Assembly (NCBI GenBank): GCA_963082975.1
Contig: OY720350.1
Coordinates: 18,322,910 to 18,386,909 of the forward strand
DNA: 64,000 nucleotides
Reading direction: 5' to 3'
From: Labia minor
Taxonomy: Eukaryota; Arthropoda; Insecta; Dermaptera; Spongiphoridae
The first letter of the stretch is position 1. The number at the start of each line of letters is the position of its first letter. The position numbers and the translations under genes are program-made. Of the stretch, positions 1 to 12,147 are shown in pieces. Below the pieces are notes generated by a model that was not told where the DNA came from, did not search any database, and saw only the letters and a list, made by a program, of their open reading frames with translations.

Positions 1-1
1 A

Positions 2-82
2 AAAAAAGTAGCGCCTCCGATCAAGAAAATCAAGGTAAAGGTTGATAGGACTCATTCTACTGATCAAAGGACACCTAGTTAA
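2..82 (+). CDS. Possible 3' terminal coding exon cut by the window edge
   Basis: An open frame runs in from the left edge and stops at TAA 80-82. It encodes a lysine-rich tail (VAPPIKKIKVKVDR, then STDQRTPS). The stretch is GC-richer than the following kilobase, which is AT-rich with AATAAA motifs near 364, as expected for a 3' untranslated region. Only 27 codons are visible, so neither the family nor the reality of the exon can be settled. No function is assigned. Confidence 0.3.
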   Translation, partial: KKVAPPIKKIKVKVDRTHSTDQRTPS

Positions 83-1804
83 TATAACCGACTTGATAGG
101 CGTTGTCCTTACGTAGGACGTACAAAAGTCAGAGGTTTTTTTTTATTTATTTTTTATATGATATCAATATAATATACTAAGAAATTTTTAACTTTGACAA
201 TTATCCTTTTATAGTTAGTTAGTGTGGTTTTAAGATGCTCTCTTTAAAATATTAATTCCCTATATTAATTGAACATTCAGAGTGTATTAGTTTGTTCAAG
301 ATTGTATTTTATTTATTGGCAATTCTATTCTGATCTCATATAAGAATGTATTAAACAATTCATAAATAAAATAAAAATAATAGTGATTTTATTTTAATAT
401 GATCTGTATATCTGTAATAAAAATATATTTCTTTTATCTAATTTATTATTATTCAAAAGGAATTCCATATAATTTACTAAATTGTTCGTTCAAGTTGTAT
501 TACGATATAAAACATTGATATATGGAATGGTGTGTCAGTTATTCCTTCTCCTCATCTATTCCCCGCTTCCCCTTTATGAAGAAGAAAACAACTCAAGTGT
601 CGCAAGACAATGCCAACCAATCCGCAATTGACATCAATATATATTTCGGGAAATCGGTAGGAGGTTACAGTCCAGTTTTTGGATGGTGGAAGAGAAGAGT
701 AGGTGGAGGGATAAATATGTGATTCAAGATGATCGTATTATTACTTCCTCTCTCGTTCGCTTCCGTGAATTTACGACTTCCACCTACGAGGCGTTTTCAG
801 TTCTCTCTTTTTCTATATCCAACGATCTATCGAGCAAAAGAGATAGGACACGTTTCTTTATGGCGACATTTATACACTCCTACTCCTCCTTGGGGTGAAA
901 TTAAGAATCGAATATTTTCGGAAATGGAATCTGCCCCTTTTGTCTCTTATTTCATTTCAAGAAAATGAATGGCCCGTTCTATATAGCCCTTCTAATCATG
1001 GATAAAAGAAATTGAGGGAGAGTGGGAGGAATAATTTAGATGAATAACTCAAATTTAATTCATTTATATTAGGATGACCATAATAAAATAAATTATAATA
1101 TATATTATTATATTTATTATTAAACAGCCAATTTTGTGATGTTTTCATTTAATTTGGATAAAATAATTTCAAATATCTTTTTTTTAAATAGAGAAATAAT
1201 ACTTAAAATTTATAGCTCTCAATTCTATTTTATATTTCAAATTACTTAAATATTTATTGTTTTTTTTTTTTAATTCTTCCATTGAATTATTACTATTTAA
1301 ATAGCAATAATTGAAATAGGAGATATTCTAAATTTGTAAAAAGATGTAGGTAGATCGTACAGATATTTAAATTTACAAAGAATTTAATGTTAAAAGTTAT
1401 TTTTAAATAAAAATTATGAAAGAGCTCATTTATTCTTTTTTTTTTTGTTGTACTAAAAGATACTCAAAAGAAGTTGCAAAAAAAAAAAAAAAATAGAGAT
1501 AGAATGGAGAGATAAAGGTGGAGTGGTACTTTGAGACTCAGCGATCTTGAATAATGGCTGTAAATTTTAAAAGGGTGATTCCAAATAAGCATTAAATAAT
1601 TAAAGTATAGAAAGAAACTTGGTATCAAAAAGAATTTCAATTTCCGAGTATGCAGCCGCCCTTATCATCGTCTAAACTTTAAGAAGAAATACATTTTTCA
1701 TTTTTCTTTTTTGTCTATTATTTTAATTTCCATGTCTCTAGTGAAATTGAAATCTATTGAATTTCATTGGAAAAGCATTATACTGCTGCGTCACATATAA
1801 ATAT
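83..1804. other. AT-rich DNA with a GC-richer patch at 520-970
   Basis: This is possible 3' untranslated and intergenic DNA. The patch at 520-970 is clearly GC-richer than its surroundings and carries several overlapping short frames, none with splice signals or recognisable domains. It may be an untranslated exon or conserved non-coding DNA. The rest is AT-rich with T and A homopolymers. Confidence 0.3.
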
Positions 1805-2074
1805 AAATAAATTTAAGTAAAAAGAAATATTTTTAAAAAATATACTTTACTTAAAATTGCACTAAAAAGTAAAAAAATAAAATCACTTTAAAATGTATGC
1901 GCTCAAATTATAATAACACTAAATGGAAGCAAATGTTTTACGGTGTTAAATGTTTTACGGTCTTATTATAATTTGAGCGCATACACTTTAAAGTGATTTT
2001 ATTTTTTACTTTTTAGTGCAATTTTAAGTAAAGTGTATTTTTTAAAAAGATTTCTTTTTACTTAAATTTATTTT
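1805..2074. repeat. Foldback element with about 113-bp inverted arms
   Basis: The left arm (about 1805-1917) is repeated in inverse at about 1961-2074 with very few mismatches, apart from small A/T-run length changes. The 40-bp spacer contains a direct repeat of aaatgttttacggt. No coding capacity is seen. It looks like a foldback or MITE-type element. Its terminal-arm motif aattgcactaaaaag recurs at the start of the inverted-repeat element at 42.7 kb. Confidence 0.85.
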
Positions 2075-2304
2075 ATACTTTTTAGTCGTATTCAGCGCCA
2101 ATAGAACTGCTATCGCCATCTATGATTGAAATAGTGAACTATTCCATATTCCGCATATGAAAGTTTAGTTAATTAATTACCACTAATAGATAAATAATTC
2201 AGTGGATTTTTCAATTGATTCGTGTATTATTAGCAGGAGCAAGCGCGTATACAAAATTTCAAGTTGATTGAATGACGGGAAGTTGTTGAAATATCGATTA
2301 TAAA

Positions 2305-2337
2305 ATGCCGCGGACAAGACGCGTACAACCGGACAAA
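2305..2337 (+). CDS. Possible short first coding exon
   Basis: An ATG in a good context (AAAATGC) opens an 11-codon frame, MPRTRRVQPDK, that ends exactly at a strong donor (AAA|GTGAGT). The bases around it are much GC-richer than the flanks. It would be a phase-0 first exon of a plus-strand gene. The next exon is not identified; the candidate at 9810-9891 is compatible in phase but unproven. It could also be chance. Confidence 0.2.
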
Positions 2338-2340
2338 GTG

Positions 2341-4195
2341 AGTTAAGTAAAAGTGTATAATAAATATTATAATTTCATTTTTAGAAACTTAAATTAAAAA
2401 TATATAATTGATAAGAAAAATAATAATTATTTACTTTATCAAAAAGGAAACAAAAAAAAAAAACAGAAAATGTTATATTAACCTAATTATATGTTCGATT
2501 GTACAAATCAATTCTTTTTTAAATAAGATATTTGATAATATTATCTGATAATGTTTTTCATAATTTTTTTTTTATCCTACTAAATGATATCTAATTTGTA
2601 TGTCAATATTTGAATAAGAAAACAAATAAATATATATATATATATATAGTTGTAACCGGAAGATCATATATATATATATTTGCTTTAATCATTTTAATCT
2701 CTAAGAGGATTAAAATAAATCGATTTTTTTTTTATTTCAATACCTGTTGTTTTTGCCACCCTTAAACATGATTAAGTCCTCGGATGGGGACGTCTTAGAA
2801 AATAATCTCGATGCTTGTGTGGCCCTTGTGGGTTTTATGAGGCCCCTGGATGACCCTTAAGGGCCCGTTTTACTCAATCTCAGCCGTAGCAAGCATCTCC
2901 TCCCCTCCAACCTTGGATCATATTTAATTCAATAACTGTTGAACCATAAAAGCAACATTTGTTCCCAAACGCGTCATTGTCGGGGGAAGAAAAATTGGAT
3001 ACGTTGATAAAGAGATGAAAAGATAATAATAGATATTGTACTTTATCTGTATTAATGAAAAATAAATCAAGAAAAAAAAAATAAATAAATAAATAAAGGA
3101 AAAAAAAGAGAGAACAAAAAGAAATGAACTTCCCTGGCGTCAAAAGTTGCACCGGAAATCTTGGATTTTATGAGGCTCGTCGGGGGCACTCAACGTGATT
3201 GAGCTCGATCAATACACTTCACTCATTCCTACATCTTCCTAACCCATAAACACGAAATTTAAATCGTCCTCAAGCAAATGCAAAATATTTATAAGAAAAA
3301 GTATACAAGCTTAAGAAATAATAATAATAAATAATTAATTGAATATGAAAATATAATATTAGAAATGTGTTGGATTATATATATAAATAGTATAATAATA
3401 GATAATATAATATAATATATAATATGTAAATTTACAGAAATGAAAATATAATTTATCGTTTATTAATTTTATGATGTCATATGTCATATTTGATAAACTA
3501 TAATAAAGATAATGAATATCGTTTACGGAGAAAGTTAATTTCTAAAATATTATTTACATAAAATAAATACCTAAATGATTACCACCATGTATAGAACAAT
3601 TTTTTTAAATATATAATTGATAGGATTGCTGCAAGATCATAGAAGAGGAATTCAAACATCGATTTAGCGCGAGATAATTTAATCAGATAAATAAACACAT
3701 TAAATGAATAATTATTATTTTTATAATTGATGAGTTGATTAATTTTTAAATTTTATTTTGGATCAATGTAAATCATGTGTTACAAACACACCCACTCTTA
3801 TTTGAAAAATAAACTTTAATAAATAGAAAATCTTGAATCGATAAATATAATGCAATAAATAAATCAATGAATAATTAATTATATTGAAAGATTAAGTAGA
3901 ATAAAGCAAATAAAGATAATATAAATAGAATTTTAAAATTATATTATTTTAATTATATAATCTCACATTAAATAATTATAAGAATAAATACTTTTAAGAT
4001 GCATTTTTTAATGATAAATATATTTTTTTTTTATTATTTTTAAAAAAATATAAATACAAATTTTTAATTTTATGATAATAGATATAAAATCGAAATTAAT
4101 TATAAAATATTTTTATTATTATATTTTTTTTAAAATTCTATTTTATAAGATCTTTATTTTAGTTTATAGTGAAATAAGTCATGTTGGTTGCCTAC
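2341..4195. other. AT-rich stretch; GC-richer islands at 2740-3000 and 3130-3250
   Basis: The minus-strand gene with exon 2 at 4196-4449 must continue through here or beyond. The two GC-richer islands are where its next exons would most plausibly lie, but no frame joins in phase 0 with convincing splice sites. The rest is A/T microsatellite and homopolymer DNA, for example (TA)n near 2630-2650. Confidence 0.3.
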
Positions 4196-4449
4196 CTGGA
4201 TAGGCGCTTGACAAATCATGCACTCAGTCCGTTGTTGGTTCGAGTGATTATGGTTGCATTGTCTTCGTCGACGACACCGACATCGACGATTCGCAGTTCG
4301 CCGTTGTCGACTGTTCATTGCGGAATTTGGCTCTTCTGAGCTAGAATTTTGATTCAGATTCGCGTTGTTGTTATTTGACATAGCAACAACGGAAGCTAAA
4401 AGATCGGGCAATGGCAGATGACTGTGCGGCATTTCGGAATTCAGTCTAT
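4196..4449 (-). CDS. Internal exon of a minus-strand gene (Asn-rich, then Arg/Cys-rich)
   Basis: The exon is bounded by an acceptor (TTTTTCAG, AG at 4451-4450) and a donor (ATCCAG|GTAGGC, GT at 4195-4194). It has 254 bases, entering in phase 1 and leaving in phase 0. Its sequence is far GC-richer than the DNA on either side. It encodes a leucine/proline segment (LPLPDLLASVV), an Asn/Ser-rich linker, an Arg/Cys-rich block (RRCRCRRRRQC), a His/Asn stretch (NHNHSN), and ends in ECMICQAPIQ, whose C-x2-C could open a zinc-binding module completed by the next exon. The phase fits the exon at 10451-10583 exactly, with an Asn codon split across the join. The protein family is not recognised; an RNA-binding or zinc-finger protein is only a guess. 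Confidence 0.6.
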
Positions 4450-4852
4450 CTGAAAAATAAAAAACAAACAAACAAAAAACTAAGTATTTAACTAAGAGAA
4501 TAGTCATGATAATATATAAATAAATAAATAAAAACAAACATTTTTTTTAAAAAAAAAAAAGACATTAATTATTTTTCTTTATTATATATATTCAGAGAGA
4601 AATTAAAATTAAATTTCATAGCATAAAAGAACGTATTAGTTATCTTCCTCGTTACTCATTAAATTTTTCTTGTAATTGTAAATAATTGTAAAAAAAAAAT
4701 TGTCTAATAAATATACATTTTTAACAGTTTAAAAATATTCTAATTTTTTTTTTATATCTTTCTAATCATTAATAAGATGGTAGTTTAGAAGGGATGATGA
4801 AATAAAAAAAAATACCTACGTTGACTAATTCTGATTTAAAGCAGCAGCGGCC

Positions 4853-5053
4853 TGAAGAAGGAAGTGTTTTTCGAAACATTGTCTGTGAAATCAACAAATA
4901 CATTTATTTTTATTTATTTTTTTTTTTCATTTTAATTGCGAATTAAAATTTGCAAATTATTATTTTTTATACATATTTATATAAAATATACACCCACCGA
5001 ACAATCCGTTATTAGTTAATTTAGATAATAAAAATTATAAGCATGGTTAGTTC

Positions 5054-5086
<33 letters not shown>

Positions 5087-5101
5087 TTAGACAATGTTTC
5101 G
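4853..5101. repeat. Inverted pair of hammerhead-like repeat tails
   Basis: The plus-strand motif CTGAAGA...CGAAACATTGTCT (to 4884) is matched in inverse by AGACAATGTTTCG at 5089-5101, whose minus strand reads TGATGAAGAA...GCGAAACATTGTCT. The CTGAnGA plus GAAAC spacing resembles the hammerhead-ribozyme-like termini seen in some retroelements, such as Penelope-like elements. No cleavage-site context can be confirmed and no retroelement body is visible. Between the two lies an (AAT)n run. Confidence 0.4.
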
Positions 5102-5977
5102 CAGACACATCCCATTCTTCATCAATTTGATATCCAACACCATTTTAAGACCAAACCAAAAACCATTAACTAACTGTTATCTTATATATAGAAGAATGAT
5201 AAAATATAACTAATATAAAATAATAAAAAAAAAGATTGAAGATAAATTAGATTAAATCTTAATGCTATTGATTCAATATTAGAAAATTATAAAGAGTATA
5301 AAAAGAAATAATATTTATATGATATTTATTTTAGTTATTAGACGGGAAAACTGATGCAAATGGTAGGATTTATTAGTATCTTTTAATAAATAAATAAATA
5401 AATAAATAAATAAATAGGTAGAAAATTAAGGTAAGTAGTAAGGAAATGTTCACGTGACATTTAAATGATATTTTTCCTGCTCAGTTTGTTTGTTATATAT
5501 TGATTATGAATGAAATAAAGAAGAAACAAAATTTTGCATAATCGGATTAATTTTTTTATTGTACAATAGTAAATCATCCCCTTAGGGGGAATATATGTAT
5601 GCATCTATACTTATACAATGAGAGTTCAATTGAGAATTAATAAATAGAAAGGTTTCCCTTTTTTTTCTTTTGTATCTGAGGGTGTATCTATCCCTTTTTT
5701 CACAATTTGGACATTTTCAAAAGAAAAAAAAAAAAATTACGGACACCTGTTTGCAACCTGTTACGTAACAACCCTCAAAAGATGAGTCACAATTTGCAAA
5801 AGTGTCTTTGGGTGAACAAGTGCGTGTATGTGTAAGGGTACCAAAAAAAAAAAAATAAACGTAAGGGTCCCTTAAATGAGAAACAAAGGGCCCCCAGGAG
5901 CAGGTAAAAAAACGATCCAGGAGGCAATGCTCAACATCTGTTGGGCTTTGGTTGTATTAGAACAGCTCTCTCTCTCT

Positions 5978-6017
<40 letters not shown>

Positions 6018-8820
6018 AAACTGACCTGACTTTTTTTCTCCTGCAGAGGATAATAAGGATAAAGCGAGGAGTAAAGGAGGGAGGGAATGAATCCTGAAGA
6101 CAAGTTAAAGCAGGTGACTCAGAGCCGAGTGATGTTGAGATGTTGATGCTGAGAGCAAACAAAGAAGTGAGAGAGAGTGTATATGTGAGAGAGATGGAAT
6201 TCTGAGAAGCAAACTAAGCCAGCAAGTTCAAAAAACTGGTACACAAACGCAAAAGAGCAACGAACCAAACGTTTTTGACTCATCATTCCAAGTGAGAAGT
6301 AGATTCTCTCTCACTTTTACTTTTTTTTTTCCTTCTCTTTTTTTTTCTTTTTTTCTTTTTGTATTTTTGTATTCAATTCCCACAATTAAAGGCACGCTTA
6401 AGGCACGATTACAGGAACAGGAACCTACAAACCCATGGGGAGTAAAATAATGAGTCATTAACATACATGTCAGACATATTTTTATTTTCATTTTGTTTTT
6501 CGAAGGTTGAATTATATACATAAATTATATATATATATATATATATATCCCCAGAAAGCTACTACTGTTTTAAATAAATATAATATGAACATAAAAATTA
6601 TTATATTAAATTCGTTACTCATTTTATTTTTGTAATAATTTCATATAAATAAAAATCATTAATTATTATTATTATTTTGAATTTAAGCAAGTACTTATAG
6701 ATCAATTTAAATTTATCTAAAATATACAATAATTATTTTTATATACCTGCTTATGAAGTTTAAATTGTTATATTATTAATTAAAAGTGTCTTGTTATTTT
6801 TTATTTTTTAAAGAATAATTTTAGAAAATTCATTATAGTATTATAGAAGAGTGAAATAATCGCAAAAATATGTAATTTAAATAAATCTTTTTTTTCTATT
6901 TTATGGTTTAGATATTATTTTACCAAGGATTTTTTTTTCACCTATAATTATAGTATTGTGTCGTTTAATTTATTTCTATTTCGAAAAATTTATGTTTTTA
7001 TGAACGTTATTAACCGAAAATATTAATTTTAACATCTTAGTGAGTAAGATAATAAATTCCAATCAAATTTATTATTTAATTATTTATTTATTTTTTTAAA
7101 ATTCAACTAATATTTTCTTGCTATTAGGTTCAAATAGAAAATAATAAAAGCAATAGAAAGATTATACATATATAAATATTATTATTAAAAATGACGTATG
7201 AATTATTATATCATTAAATTTAATTATATATACACAGTGATGAATTGGTAAAATAAGAAGTAAGGGAACGCAGAGTGGGAGAAAAAAAATTGTCCTATAT
7301 TTTCAGTAAACTATTTTTTTTCCATATAAGTTTTTATTTTTTCTTATTCTTACTATACAAAAAATATTAACGAACACAAAAAAGAAATTCTAACAGTGGA
7401 TTTATGTGGAAGTGGTCGGGACATGACAAAGTACTGGACGCGTTCCGATTCTGAAAAAAGGTATGGGAACGTCTTTTCCCGCGTTCCCATCCCAATATAC
7501 CACTGTATATACATAAAATAAGTATAATATTTACTAAAATTATTACATCAACTATTTTATTTTTTACAAAATAAGGAATTTGAATCCACTTAGAAATAAA
7601 TTGCATATTAGTATATTATATTATATTATTATTGTATTTTTTTAAATTATGATGATCAATAAATATTCTAATATGATTAGAAAAATTTTGTAAATATTTT
7701 AAATTTCTTTTTTATTCTATTTTCTGATCTTTCTGAATGTTATTATACGTAGATAGATTTATTATATATATATATATATATACATAATATCTTAGTATTT
7801 ATTATAATAAATGGATGGAGAGAAAAAATAAGTGATCAGAGTTGATTAAAGAATAAATTATCATTGGATGATTGGTTCGTTGTTCGTTCGTATAATAGAT
7901 ATTTATATATAGATATACGTCCGTCTCCAAGTTTTTTTTTTTTTTTTTTTTTTTTTTAATCTACCTCCTTCTAATGAGTTTAATAACGGATCATGTGGCC
8001 TTGAAAATTGAAATAGAAAGCAATCGCTTATCAGTGTCTTGCTCCTTTTGTGTTTGCGTATGCAAATGCGATTAGGCGTTGATTATTCTTATGGAGACTT
8101 ACTGTCTACGTCTTTGAGAATAAAAAAAAAGAAAATAAATAAATAATAATAATAATAAATATGGGAGTGCATTGAATAATTATTTCTTTCATCGTATTTT
8201 GTTGTTTTTTTTTACCTTGGCATTAGGGGTATTAATTATAATGAAATTGAATTTTATAACTACTTGGAGGATAGTTGAGATGTGGAATGAATTTGCATAT
8301 CCTATCACTTGGTTTTATATGAGAAATAAACAAATCGAGTTGGTTTTGCCGCAGCTGAAAAATTACGTAAAGTGAAGCCACGATCGCGATACGGGTCATC
8401 ATCATTATCATTAGAATCCACCGGCCGGGTTTCCTGGTTGATCGTGTGTCACGGTTATTCTTAGCGGGCAATGCTTTTATTATTATTATTATTAATATTA
8501 TTATTCGTTTTTTTTTTACTCCTCCACACCTTTCTTTAGTGAATTTGTAAGAAAGATCAACAAAAGAGAGTAGGTGAGAAAAAGAGAGAGAAAGAAGAGA
8601 GGAACACAAAAATTGAATTCTACTAAACGACGAAAAATATTATTATTTTTTTTTTTTTAACTTATTTATTTATTTATTTATTTTATTTGATTTACGATGA
8701 GCGACATTTGATTTAATCATATATATATATATTAAATAAAATCGTTAATGTTTTTATTTATTTATTATATTATTGATTTAAAATAAAATTTACTTGTTTT
8801 TCTGAGATTTTAATAAAAAA

Positions 8821-8855
<35 letters not shown>

Positions 8856-9711
8856 TTGATAATAAGTTTTTGGATTATATGTGTTTATAATTAAGATAAA
8901 TTAATTTAAGTAAGACGGGGGTGATAGAAAAAAAATGTCATGAGAATTTGAAATTTGATTTTTTTTATTTTTTCAAGAACATATATTAATATAAATAAAT
9001 ACTTGGGTTTCTAATAAATATAGGGTAGGTTATTTATCATTTCGAATGAACATACAATTTTCATTAATTGCATTTTAAATTATTTTCAAATTATCAATGA
9101 GAAATTGCAAATGTCAAATTTTATTTTTTTAAAGTAATTGAAAATTGAATTTTTCGAATTCCATTTTTGTGATTTTCATTCAGTTTTGTTTTTTATTATT
9201 TATATAGGATTTTTTTTTGTAGAATATAAATTGGGCACTTGTAATATTTGAATATTTTATAATATCCATTTCTAATCAATTTGTATTTTTTATTTTCAAT
9301 TTTATTTATGTTGATTAGATATTGAAATAAAGAGTCAAAAATGGAAAGAAAGAAAATGGAAAGAGAAAAAAAAGAATATATATATATTTATTTTTTTTTT
9401 TTTTATTTTTTTTCGGATTTTTGTTTATTTATTCAATTCTCAATCGGTAGAAGAAAAATATACTTATTTTATGTTTGTTTGTTTGTTTGTTTGTTTGTTT
9501 GTTTGTTATTAATTTTAATTTGATAGTTTTAACTTTACAACGAGTTGAATAAAATTCGAATGCCGTGAGTGAAGCATCTCGGCAGTTGGTCTTTTCTACC
9601 TACACAACTCGGAACTTGTTCGTTCGGTTGGTGACCCCCACGAGGTTCCTTACTAATCCACCCACCCACCCATTCAATCCAAACTTATAACAACGAGTAT
9701 ATATAGATATT

Positions 9712-9742
<31 letters not shown>

Positions 9743-9809
9743 TTTATTCCAAAAATGATAAACGACCGATTTGGTATTTTATTCATTTCGCTTGTTTTTT
9801 TTATGTAAG

Positions 9810-9891
9810 CATCCCCTGCGGTTCGGTAACCGGCAAACGATACGCGTGCGCCAAACGAAAAGTTCAATGTCACAGAGAAGCAACCGCCGAG
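9810..9891 (+). other. GC-rich candidate exon
   Basis: An acceptor-like tract (tttttttatgtaag) precedes an 82-base GC-rich stretch ending at a consensus donor (GAG|GTAAAG). Frame 0 is open and Arg/Ser-rich (RQTIRVRQTKSSMSQRSNRR). No homology is recognised, and the patch extends beyond the putative exon, so it may equally be conserved non-coding DNA inside the opposite-strand intron. Confidence 0.15.
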
Positions 9892-10450
9892 GTAAAGACC
9901 GGGACAAGTGGACGCCTTATCAACATTGACCTAGTCTAGACAGGAAATTTTGTAGATTTTTAACCAATCATCTATCAAATTATATGATCTAAACCCTGGA
10001 AACGATCTTAACTTGCATCAACTTGATTTGTTTTTGTTTTTTTTTTTGATTTTTTGGAAAAAAATAAAATAAAATACAATTATTTAATAAAATCATTCAA
10101 TCGAATATATATATATATATATATATATAAATAATATATATTCAAGTGATTGAAATGATAAATAAAAAGATAAAGTCATGTGTGTATGTATGGGAATGAG
10201 AGATGCATTGGGAGTTTATTCTATCGACTCGCTACTACGAGCAACATGTGTTTTCCAAAGGGGGGAAGAAATAAGATCACAATCACATAAAAGATGGTCA
10301 CAAGTTGTAAGAAAAGAAAGAAGAGAGATAAAAATGCAAGTATTTGGCCATAAATGTCACTAAATCACTGTCATGAGAATCACGTGGGATGGGTACAATC
10401 TTAAGCATGCACACTGTATATACATCTAGAAAAGAAATGTTGAGACTTAC

Positions 10451-10583
10451 TTGGTTGTTCCTGAGCTGCTGGATGTATAAAGGTCAGTCGTGTCATGATT
10501 TCAAGGATAATCTCGTACAATTCAATCACTAATTGTTCTAACGAGACAAGTTGTCTTTCAGCTGGATAAAAGGGGATTGCCAT
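10451..10583 (-). CDS. First coding exon of the minus-strand gene
   Basis: The start ATG is at 10583 (context taaaATGG, a good Kozak match). It opens a 44-codon frame that ends one base into a codon at a perfect donor (CCAA|GTAAGT, GT at 10450-10449). The peptide begins MAIPFYPAERQLVSLEQLV and continues through a leucine/isoleucine-rich amphipathic helix (IELYEIILEIMTRL) to HPAAQEQP. The leftover A combines with AT of the exon at 4449 to make Asn, giving at least 129 residues in two exons. TATA-like repeats and a GC-rich island (10820-11010) lie upstream, as expected for a promoter. No family is recognised; the helix could be a dimerisation segment. The exon is credible because start context, donor and phase all agree. 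Confidence 0.6.
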
Positions 10584-10643
10584 TTTATTAATCGACACAC
10601 TTTATATATATATATATAGATATAAATATAATTATTTATTATT

Positions 10644-10647
<4 letters not shown>

Positions 10648-10676
<29 letters not shown>
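10648..10676. repeat. 29-base A homopolymer
   Basis: An uninterrupted run of A about 65 bases upstream of the minus-strand start codon. On the minus strand it is a poly(T) tract in the putative promoter or 5' untranslated region. Confidence 0.95.
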
Positions 10677-10678
<2 letters not shown>

Positions 10679-10819
10679 AAAAATAAAAATAAAAAACAAT
10701 TGTTTTTTCAATTCACTTAAATCACGGAGTGGTGAGATGTTAGGTGAAAGTATCAGAGTGTAGTGAGTGAGGAGGTGATAGACAGTTGGGGATGGTAACA
10801 GTAGGCATCAAGAGCTAAA

Positions 10820-11010
10820 AGTGTTTCCTATACGAGGTCTTGAACGCGAGTGATCTGCTCTACGCTCGGCCAGCGGGTCCTAGAGCCTCACAACAACCCC
10901 CTCTACCTTTCCCCTACGAGAGGGGTAGGGAGAAGAGACGGCCAATGGCTGCGTCAGGCGGGAGTCTAGACCACGCCTTGTGTTTTTGTCGCCTACCTAT
11001 GCACTCGGAC
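10820..11010 (-). promoter_or_regulatory. GC-rich, CpG-containing island upstream of the minus-strand gene
   Basis: This is one of the few clearly GC-rich stretches, 240-430 bases upstream of the minus-strand ATG. It contains CpGs, a CCCTAC/GTAGGG inverted pair (10912-10930) and a pyrimidine-rich block. On the minus strand a donor-like GTAGGC lies near 10995. It may be a promoter or a 5' untranslated exon. Directly to its right is a long A-rich tract (11050-11200). Confidence 0.35.
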
Positions 11011-11235
11011 AATTGACAACTCTGCCTGAAGAAAAAGCAACTCTGCCTGAAGAAAAAAAAAAAACAAAAAATAAAAAAAAATAAAAAAAAAAAAAAAAAA
11101 AAAAAATATATAAAATAAAATAAAATAAAATCCCGATCGACACACTCAAACTGACAAAAAAACAAAAAAAAAAAAAACAAAAAAAAAACAACATAATTTC
11201 AATTCAACATTTCAACCAATATTCTTAATTTCAAC

Positions 11236-11258
11236 CAAATCATCAAACTAGAATTTTT

Positions 11259-11290
<32 letters not shown>

Positions 11291-11547
11291 AAAATAATTC
11301 TAGATATTTTTTTATTATTAAATTAAATACTTATATGTATAATTAAAATTAAATTTTTATTTATTATGACTTCATAATTTATTATTTTATACTTAAAATT
11401 AATTTAACATTTTAGGATAATAAAAGTAAAATAATTTTCTTAAATGACACAAACACAAAAATTATATAACTAAGCACTTAATTTGATTTTGATTTTTTTT
11501 TTCATTAGGGTAAAGTATAATCAAATCATCAACTAGAATTTTTATAA

Positions 11548-11586
<39 letters not shown>

Positions 11587-11820
11587 AATAATTCTAGATA
11601 TTTTTTTTTTATTAAATTAAATACTTATATTGAAATAGATATTTATATTTTATAATTCAAATTAAATTTTTATTTATCATGACTTCATAATTTATTATTA
11701 ATTAATTTAAAATTAATTTAACAATTTAGGATAAAAAAAAGTAAAATAATTTTCTTAAATGACAAAAAACTAAGCACTTAGTTTGATTTCTATTTTTTTT
11801 TTTTTCATTAGGGTAAAGTA
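11236..11820. repeat. Tandem duplication of a roughly 286-bp unit
   Basis: Unit 1 (11236-11521) and unit 2 (11522-about 11820) share an (ATT)n tract, the block attctagata, a central AT-rich part and the 3' block taagcactta...cattagggtaaagtata. Unit 2 has indels and extra (ATT) units. The right boundary of each unit includes the first bases of the MITE that follows at 11811. Confidence 0.8.
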
Positions 11821-12147
11821 TACAATCGTTGGCCCCGGGGTAGTCATTGGCCCCCTATCACTAAAACACAAATAATTAGAGATTTTTATTTTAAAAATTG
11901 CGCTATTAATTATGGTTATGTAATCGTTTGTTGTATGGTCATATAATCACTATAGAATACATAGGCCAATAACTACAACAGGGGGCCAATAACTGTATTT
12001 TTTAGGATTTTTTTTATTCATCAAAATGCTCATAGTATGTATGTTCTGCAAACCTAATTTGACACAGATTGTTGTGCAATTTGCCCAGATATGCATTAAA
12101 GACTGCTAGGAATTGCCTAAGGGGGCCAACGACTGTATGCTTTAACC
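11811..12147. mobile_element. MITE with about 26-bp terminal inverted repeats and TA target site
   Basis: The left end GGGTAAAGTATACAATCGTT is matched in inverse by the right end (ACGACTGTATGCTTTAACC), and both are followed inward by GGCCCC. TA flanks both ends (11809-11810 and 12148-12149), as in Tc1/mariner-type insertions. An internal block repeats the motif GGGGGCCAATAACTGTA. It has no coding capacity. Confidence 0.8.

Larger units (their letters stand above)
4450..10450 (-). other. Putative 6-kb intron: microsatellites, no recognisable element
   Basis: This is the interval between the two phase-matched minus-strand exons. It holds (TA)n at 5978-6013, 6529-6548, 8828-8852 and 9715-9734, (AAT)n at 5055-5086, (AATA)n at 5384-5416, (TTTG)n at about 9473-9506, and a T-run at 7931-7957. 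GC-richer patches at 5860-6300, 7990-8460 and 9540-9950 may be untranslated or regulatory. Short frames here are microsatellite translations. Confidence 0.4.

Noticed and set aside
4814..4880. Possible extra minus-strand exon (acceptor ttgatttcacag, donor gtaggt)
   Set aside because: In the phase needed between the two accepted exons it hits a stop, and the sequence matches a repeat tail recurring at 5.09 kb.
5876..6521. Frames of 60-97 residues around 6 kb
   Set aside because: Mainly translations of (TA)n, (GA)n and poly-T; the plus and minus frames overlap and neither has splice or domain support.
10914..11194. Two phenylalanine-rich minus-strand frames
   Set aside because: They translate a long A-rich tract (11050-11190) on the opposite strand; no real protein signal.
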